5,781 nt of DNA from an uncultured Collinsella sp. (lineage in GTDB: Bacteria; Actinomycetota; Coriobacteriia; Coriobacteriales; Coriobacteriaceae): positions 1 to 5,781 of the forward strand of contig CABQHZ010000103.1 in assembly GCA_902464175.1 (NCBI GenBank), given 5' to 3'. This document shows, piece after piece, positions 1 through 5,300 of the stretch (position 1 is its first letter; every line of letters begins with the position of its first letter). Under the pieces are notes generated by a model. The model had not been told where the DNA came from and ran no database searches. It saw only the letters and a list, made by a program, of their open reading frames with translations. Made by a program: the position numbers and the translations under genes.

Positions 1-1
1 G

Positions 2-2056
2 GCCGAAGTGTCCACCGAGGAAAAGTCCACCGCCGAGCCGGCGGGGGAGCCCGTGGCGGTCGAAGTTGCCGAGCCCAAGCCCAAACTCTATCGCAATGCC
101 GCTGGCAATATCCGCTTTGGTTCGGATGCCATCCGTGCGCTTGGCATGCTGCCCGAGTCCTGCACGCTTGATTACGAAGAGGGCGAGGAGCCGGCGTCTG
201 AGCCGGAGCCTGCTCCTGTTGCACAGGAGCCTGTGCCCGCGGCGAATACGGCTGCTGCTCCCGCCGAGCCGGTCGCTGCTCCTGTTGCTGCCGCGGAGTC
301 TGACGCAAAGCCCGCACTCGATCCTGCAGCCGGTCTGGATATTCTGGCACCTGCCGCTCCGGCACAGGTTGAAGACGAGACCGCCGACGAAGACTATGAC
401 GAGTATCCGCAGCGCGTGTCCTATGAGAGTGACACCGATTTCTCGGCCGAGATTCCCTCGACAACGCCCCATGCCGATATCGCTTCCGCGTTCTCCTCGA
501 TTGGTGCCAGCGCTTCTAGCTTCTTTAAGGGTGCCTTTGCGAAGGGCAAGAAGTTCGTCGATGACTTTGAGGAAAAGCGCGCCGCTGCCCGCGAGGCCGC
601 CGAGCGGGAGGCCATCGCCCAGCAGCAGGCCGCCGAGGCCGAGCGTGAGCGTGCGGCACAGGAGTTCGAGCAGAGCGAGGCCGAGCAGCCGGAGCCTGTC
701 GATGTCGCCGACGCTACGACGTCCTTTGAGGCTCCGCAGCCGGTCGATAGCACCATGTCATTTGATGCCACGATGACGTTTGAGAAGCAGGGCACTGCAA
801 TTGCCGAGCCCCTTCCCATCTCCGATGATGCCCAGGACGCCGCCGATGATTCGGTTGTCGACAAGGCCGATTCCGTTGAGGCCAGCGCGCCCGAGCAGGT
901 CGAGGCTCCTGCGATGGAGCAGGAGTCCCCTGCGGTTGACGAGGCTCCCAAGACGGATGTGTCCAGGCCTTATTCTACGCAGATCTTTACCATGCCCGCG
1001 CCGAGCGACCCCGGCGCCACGGTGGCCAATGTCGCTCCAACGCAGGACGAGACGGTTGACTCCCTCATGGCGCAGATTTCGTCTCAGGTGCCTCCGCGCC
1101 AGCAAATGAATATCCCCGATCCGGCCTCCGCGCCTGCGCCCTCTTCGTCGCCGCTGGCCTCGGTCCCCGATCCGTCGCTGCCTTCGATGCAACAGGCCAA
1201 CGTCGCGTCCCGCACGTCGCTGTTCGATCTTCCCGATCCTTCGGCACAGACAAATGATCCCTTTGCGACGGCGCAGGGCCCCGAGCCCACATCGGCACCG
1301 GTCGCGATCCCCATGCCCATCTCCGCGGGCGCACAGCCGCTCGAGACCATCTCGGCTCCTGCTACGACGGGCGCCAAGCCGCAGAAGCGTGGCCTGGGTG
1401 GCTTGTTCGGTCGTAAAAAGAAGAACGAGCAGGACAGCATGAGCGACTGGCTGGGCGTCGAGGACGATTACGATGCCAAGAAGTCTGGCCGCGGCATTGG
1501 CTCGTGGGATAACTTCGAGGATGACGACGACGGTTGGAAGGGCGGCGCCACTTCCTCCGATGGTGCTTCTGCCGAGGATATGCTCTCGGCCGTAGCCTCC
1601 ATGGGTGACGATGAGCTGCTCGGTCACGATATCTGGTTCGCCGCAACGGGCGCGTCCGATTGCGACGGCGCCGGCATGAGGGCGTTTTTGGCCTCGCATC
1701 GTGACAAGCTCCGCGGTGTGTTCTTCATCAACCTCGAGTCTATCGGTGCCGGCAGGCTTTCGGTGGTAACGGTCGAGGGCGAGCAGCAGCTGTTTAAGGG
1801 CGATCGCCGCATCAAGAATCTTGTCAGCAAGGTGTGCAAGTCGTTCCACGTCGATTGCGGTGCGTTCGAGATGCCCTATGCAAAAACCGATGCATCCGCA
1901 GCGCTCGAGGCGAGCCGTCGTGCCCTTACGATCGCCGGTGTGGACGGCCCGCGCCTTGCCTGCGCTCGCACCGAGGATGACCTGCCGTACAACGTCAATC
2001 CGACCAATATCGCTACGGTGTCCGAGGTCGTGACCGAGGTCATTCGTCGTTCGTAG
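2..2056 (+). CDS. Long acidic disordered protein with degenerate M28-peptidase-like C-terminal domain (5' partial)
   Basis: The frame is open to the left edge. A GTG at 8 could be read as a start, but the seven bases before it carry no ribosome binding site and the codons at 2-7 (Ala-Glu) continue the frame, so the true start is probably outside. Counting from that GTG, residues 1-60 include a less biased stretch around 27-56 (KLYRNAAGNIRFGSDAIRAL). Residues about 60-475 are rich in Ala, Pro, Glu, Asp and Ser and look disordered. They are interrupted by a helical segment at 157-226 with heptad-like Glu/Arg/Ala sequence, and followed by a basic patch at 458-473 (KRGLGGLFGRKKK). Residues about 499-680 resemble the M28 zinc-peptidase core: GATSSDGAS, GASDCDGAGMRAF, FFINLESIG and a closing YNVNPTN. 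Several expected metal ligands are substituted, so an active peptidase is doubtful. A short membrane-protein gene follows 22 bases downstream. The gene is certainly real; the fold assignment is moderate and the function unknown. Confidence 0.85.
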   Translation, partial: AEVSTEEKSTAEPAGEPVAVEVAEPKPKLYRNAAGNIRFGSDAIRALGMLPESCTLDYEEGEEPASEPEPAPVAQEPVPAANTAAAPAEPVAAPVAAAESDAKPALDPAAGLDILAPAAPAQVEDETADEDYDEYPQRVSYESDTDFSAEIPSTTPHADIASAFSSIGASASSFFKGAFAKGKKFVDDFEEKRAAAREAAEREAIAQQQAAEAERERAAQEFEQSEAEQPEPVDVADATTSFEAPQPVDSTMSFDATMTFEKQGTAIAEPLPISDDAQDAADDSVVDKADSVEASAPEQVEAPAMEQESPAVDEAPKTDVSRPYSTQIFTMPAPSDPGATVANVAPTQDETVDSLMAQISSQVPPRQQMNIPDPASAPAPSSSPLASVPDPSLPSMQQANVASRTSLFDLPDPSAQTNDPFATAQGPEPTSAPVAIPMPISAGAQPLETISAPATTGAKPQKRGLGGLFGRKKKNEQDSMSDWLGVEDDYDAKKSGRGIGSWDNFEDDDDGWKGGATSSDGASAEDMLSAVASMGDDELLGHDIWFAATGASDCDGAGMRAFLASHRDKLRGVFFINLESIGAGRLSVVTVEGEQQLFKGDRRIKNLVSKVCKSFHVDCGAFEMPYAKTDASAALEASRRALTIAGVDGPRLACARTEDDLPYNVNPTNIATVSEVVTEVIRRS
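476..685 (+). other. Predicted amphipathic helix/coiled-coil segment within the disordered region
   Basis: Residues 157-226 (from the GTG at 8) start with a small hydrophobic/aromatic helix-like stretch (SSFFKGAFAKGKKFVDDFEE). They continue into about 40 residues of Glu, Arg, Ala and Gln with no Pro or Gly. On both sides the sequence is Pro/Ala/Glu-rich and looks disordered. This is the only part of the first 470 residues likely to fold, and it could serve as a docking or oligomerising helix. The call is from composition only. Confidence 0.5.
1502..2047 (+). other. M28-like domain with substituted zinc-ligand positions
   Basis: By-eye alignment to M28 aminopeptidases (ligand pattern His, Asp, Glu-Glu, Asp, His) places SWDNF (499-503) on the HxDS motif with His replaced by Ser. 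TSSDGAS (515-521) falls on NDDGSG with the ligand Asp replaced by Ser517. GASDCDGAGMRAF (548-560) falls on GAEExGLLGSRAF with Glu-Glu replaced by Ser550-Asp551. INLESIG (574-580) falls on INLDMIG with Asp replaced by Glu577, and YNVNPTN (661-667) falls on the final YH motif with His replaced by Asn662. The surrounding hydrophobic pattern is kept, so the fold may persist while catalysis is lost. A complete M28 domain upstream of the window cannot be excluded. Confidence 0.5.
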
Positions 2057-2066
2057 ACAGATCCGC

Positions 2067-2073
2067 TAAGGAG
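2067..2073 (+). promoter_or_regulatory. Ribosome binding site for the small membrane protein
   Basis: TAAGGAG lies 5 bases before the GTG at 2079. It fixes that GTG as the start of the 72-codon gene and shows that it is translated independently, although it lies just 22 bases after the preceding stop codon. Confidence 0.85.
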
Positions 2074-2078
2074 TCAGC

Positions 2079-2297
2079 GTGTTTTCGTACATCAAGCGCC
2101 ATTGGCCCATCTATCTGATCTTGACCCTGATCGCAATCGCATTGGGCTTTGGGGCCGCGTATGTCGTTGGCGTTAAGGGCTCGACGCCCGAGACAACAAT
2201 GAACGAAGAGGTGGAGCAAGAGCAAAGTTTGGGTGCCGACGGTATTTCCGAGTCCGATCAGGCAGCCATCGATGGCGGTTCGTCATCTGCTGAATAG
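2079..2297 (+). CDS. Small single-pass membrane protein, function unknown
   Basis: This 72-residue protein starts at GTG behind a TAAGGAG site. Residues 1-9 (MFSYIKRHW) are short and basic. Residues about 10-31 form one hydrophobic segment (PIYLILTLIAIALGFGAAYV), and residues 34-72 form a soluble tail rich in Glu, Asp, Ser and Gly with no obvious motif. By the positive-inside rule the N-terminus should be cytoplasmic and the acidic tail outside. There is no cleavage site or lipobox, so it is probably a membrane anchor and not a secreted protein. It begins 22 bases after the stop of the M28-like gene and is followed by a terminator, so it is likely the last gene of that transcription unit. A role as membrane partner of the upstream protein is inference from position only. 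I do not recognise a named family. Confidence 0.85.
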   Translation: MFSYIKRHWPIYLILTLIAIALGFGAAYVVGVKGSTPETTMNEEVEQEQSLGADGISESDQAAIDGGSSSAE

Positions 2298-2317
2298 CCG
2301 ATTCATCGTTTATGCGT

Positions 2318-2355
2318 AAAGCGGACGAGCCGGGAGACTGGCTCGCCCGCTTTTT
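2318..2355 (+). terminator. Intrinsic terminator between convergent genes
   Basis: The left arm AAAGCGGACGAGCC (2318-2331) pairs with GGCTCGCCCGCTTT (2340-2353), giving 13 pairs with one A-C mismatch around an 8-base loop, followed by a T run at 2351-2355. The T run serves the + strand unit ending at 2297. On the - strand the same hairpin follows the adhesin stop codon within 10 bases, but only three T residues (then A) follow it, so it would be a weaker terminator in that direction. Confidence 0.88.
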
Positions 2356-2362
2356 CATCGTG

Positions 2363-5300
2363 CTAGCGCTTCCTTGTGGCTGATCTAAGGCGAGCGAACC
2401 ATATGGCTGCAGTGCCTGAGGTCAGGAGCGCGGTGATACATGCGGCGATGGGAACAGATCCCGTTGTCGGCAGGTTCTGAGGCAGGACACATCGTTGGAT
2501 GACGCGGTCCTCATCATGCGCCTCGAGTTTATCGCCACCGCCGTTGCGGCAAAGATCGACGCGTGCACTGTTGGCAAGTGCGGTTTGGGGCGTATAGGAT
2601 GACGTTGCCTGCATATGCACGACTGCGCCTCGGGCATCCGAGTTAAGGGTCGCCTTGGCATCGTCAAGATCGTCGTGTTCGTCTTTAAGGTCATCCCGGG
2701 TCCAAGAGCCCGCCTCGCTTCTGGTTGTAAAGTCGGCGGTTACCGCACCGTATTCAAAACGGATGCCCGTGATGACGGCGTCGTCTGTAAGATCAATCTC
2801 TTTCGTGTCGAGCGTGGCGGACTTGTCCGTCGGGATATCTGCTTTCCATAGGTGCCACCCGTCGTAATCGACGAGACGCACATCGTCGCCCAGCAGCTTT
2901 GTAACCTCTTCCGTTTCGAGCCAAGGATTGCTGTGCCCGTCGTCAAGCGTTGCATTGACCTGCTTTTCCGTATCGCTTGTTCCTGCCGGTGACGTTCGAT
3001 ACCACACGTTGCACAGCCCGTTTAGATCACCGACCGCAATAGGGGTTTCAACGGCAACAAGTTTCGCTGCGCCATCTTTGGCGCACTCAAGGTCGTCGGT
3101 GATGGTCAACTCGTCGACCCAGGTGCTCGACTCATTTTTGGCGTCGATGGTATAGGAGAAGGCGCCTTGCGTATTGGCCCGTGCTTTGGCTCGGTTTTTT
3201 CCGTCGCCGTTGGCAACGAGTTTGCTTGTGACTGGCTGTGCAATCTCTTGGCGCTTATCGACGCTTCCCCTGATCTCGATGGGGGTATCCTTCATGGCTA
3301 TGGTTTGAACTTCTCCCGTGGCCTTTACTTCAAACGTTATCTCTTCGGCAAGGTCGTAGGTACGCGGAGACATCGTTTCGCGCAGGGTGTAGGTGCCGGG
3401 TGTAAGGTGCTCAATGTGGTGCGGTTTGCCGGATGAAGTCCAAGAATCGATTTCGTTGCCATTGGAGTCGCAGAGGACAAGCTCGGCGCCTGTCACTTCC
3501 TGGTCTCCGCACGCGTCGACTTTGGAGACATCGATCTTGGTGTAGTCGTTGGAAACGTCAAGGTGCATTTCGATCACGGGCGTTTGCTGGTCAGCGTACG
3601 ACAACTTCACAGTATGTGGGGTTGGGTTGAGCAGATAGCCTTCGGGCGCTTGTGTCTCGACGACCTCGTAGGTGGCGGTACCGCATCCCAGCGAAAGATG
3701 GTCGACTCGCGCATACCCCCGTTCGTCGGTTGTAACGGTGGCGACGGTTTCGCCATCCAGGGCGACGATGCTGTCGTCGGCCCGCACGATGTCGCCGCTA
3801 GCGCGGATGTCAAACGTGGCTCCAGCGAGGGTGCGCCCATCTACAGCATCCGTCTTAATGATTTCGATGCTTCCGGTTGCGGCGTCGTCATAGAACGAGG
3901 CGACGGCGACCGGTGTCAGATTTCTGTCGGCGAGAATCGTTATCTCCAGGTCTTCTCCGCGCAGATACGGTTCCTTGGCCGATGTCTCGTGCACGTAGTA
4001 TGTTCCGGGATTAAGTGATTCGGGCAGCGTGACGGCGCCGGTTGCATCGGTTGTGAAGGTATTCATTACATTGTGGGCCGGATACCAACATGTTTGCGAG
4101 ACGGGCTCGTGGTGGCTATCGAGCAGCTGGAACGTAAAGCCGGCAAGTGGTACGGTGCCGCCGGTCTGGGCATCGCGCTTTACGATTTGAAGGTGTGTCG
4201 ATAGGGCGTGGTTGTCAATGATGTACTGAAGCTCGGCGCCGTCTGCGGTCTGCTCTGCTGTGATGGTCCATTCCCCTGCTTGCTTAAATCCTTCAGGGAC
4301 CGTTTCTGCAACCTCGCGAACGGTGTAGCCCGCGCGGTCGTAGGGAATGGCACCGTGAGCGCCGGCGGGTCGCTTGCCTGCTCCAAACCACGCTTCGGGC
4401 TGGTCTTTGGTGGAGGCAAAGCCGTAAACGTTTGTAGTCAACGTGCCGACGACTTGTTGGGAGCTATTGCTGACAACTTCAAAAACGACGCCTCCCGCCG
4501 GCTGCTCAAGGCCGGACTCATCGTTATCGCCATGGTCCTTAAATTTCGAGATTTCAAGGTCAAAGGCGATGGGGGTGTTGGGAATACGGCTTTCGAGCTC
4601 AACGATGCCCGTATCTCCGAGCTGCTCGGCACCGACGGTGTAGCTCCAACAGTCGTTTGAAATCAGGTAGCCCTCGGGTGCTTTCGACTCGTAGATGGTA
4701 AAGGTGCCCAGAGGAACGTCATCGAGGATCGCCCGTCCGTTTTCGTCGGTCGTAAGGGTGCGAGTCCAGCCGGGAGTTGATTGCGAGACGCAGGTGAATT
4801 CAGCGCCCGCAAGCGACGCCCCAACTTGGGCGCCGGCATCCGTGGCAGCATCGATTTTTGCAATACGCAAGGTGATGGTGCCGGGCTGCTCATTGACGGT
4901 GACATGTTCGCCGCTGTTTTGTGTGGTGAAGGCTATTCGGTCGCTTCGGGGGATATAGCCAGCCGGGGCTTTGGTTTCGACCAGGTAATATGCCGTATTG
5001 GGCAAAAGAGTTGCTTGTGCACGCCCGTTTTCGTCCATCTGGATAGTGCCGACACGTGCATCGCCCGCACTTTCAAAGATATCGAAGGTTGCGCCATCGA
5101 GTCTGTAGGTGTCGTTACCGGCGGTGATGTCAGCCTGCGACGATTGTTTTTGGAAAGATACGGAGACGGCGGGCAGAACATAGAGCATGTCCTGGTGTCG
5201 ACCCTCGCCCGAGACCGGGCCGTGATAACGCCTGGCTCGATGTGGGGCCGCCTTAATGGATCCGGACTTAGCGCTGTCGTAGAGCCAACGTGCAGCCGCT

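Noticed and set aside
8..10. GTG at 8 as the true start of the first gene
   Set aside because: No ribosome binding site fits in the seven upstream bases and the frame remains open to the edge. It cannot be excluded without the left flank.
66..776. A 236-codon + strand frame overlapping the start of the large gene
   Set aside because: It is an alternative frame with Arg/Pro/Ser-rich sequence, a composition artefact of the real frame.
421..951. A 176-codon - strand frame rich in Ser, Ala and Cys
   Set aside because: It is the mirror of Ala/Glu codons in the real gene, with no plausible protein features.
758..1849. A 363-codon open frame on the - strand opposite the disordered-protein gene
   Set aside because: Its translation is an Arg/Gly/Leu-rich product typical of the antisense of GC-rich Ala/Pro/Glu codons. 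It has no domain and lies fully inside a clearly coding + strand frame.
3563..4018. A 151-codon + strand frame opposite the adhesin
   Set aside because: It lies inside well-defined Cna-B-like modules and its translation has no coherent features.
4208..4660. A 150-codon + strand frame with some hydrophobic stretches opposite the adhesin
   Set aside because: The complementary frame encodes continuous Cna-B-like modules, and the apparent membrane-like stretches come from antisense of beta-strand codons.
3275..5173. Adhesin modules as a recent tandem DNA repeat
   Set aside because: The modules share only short motifs such as KAPxGY and differ in length and sequence, so they are ancient domain repeats, not a DNA-level array.
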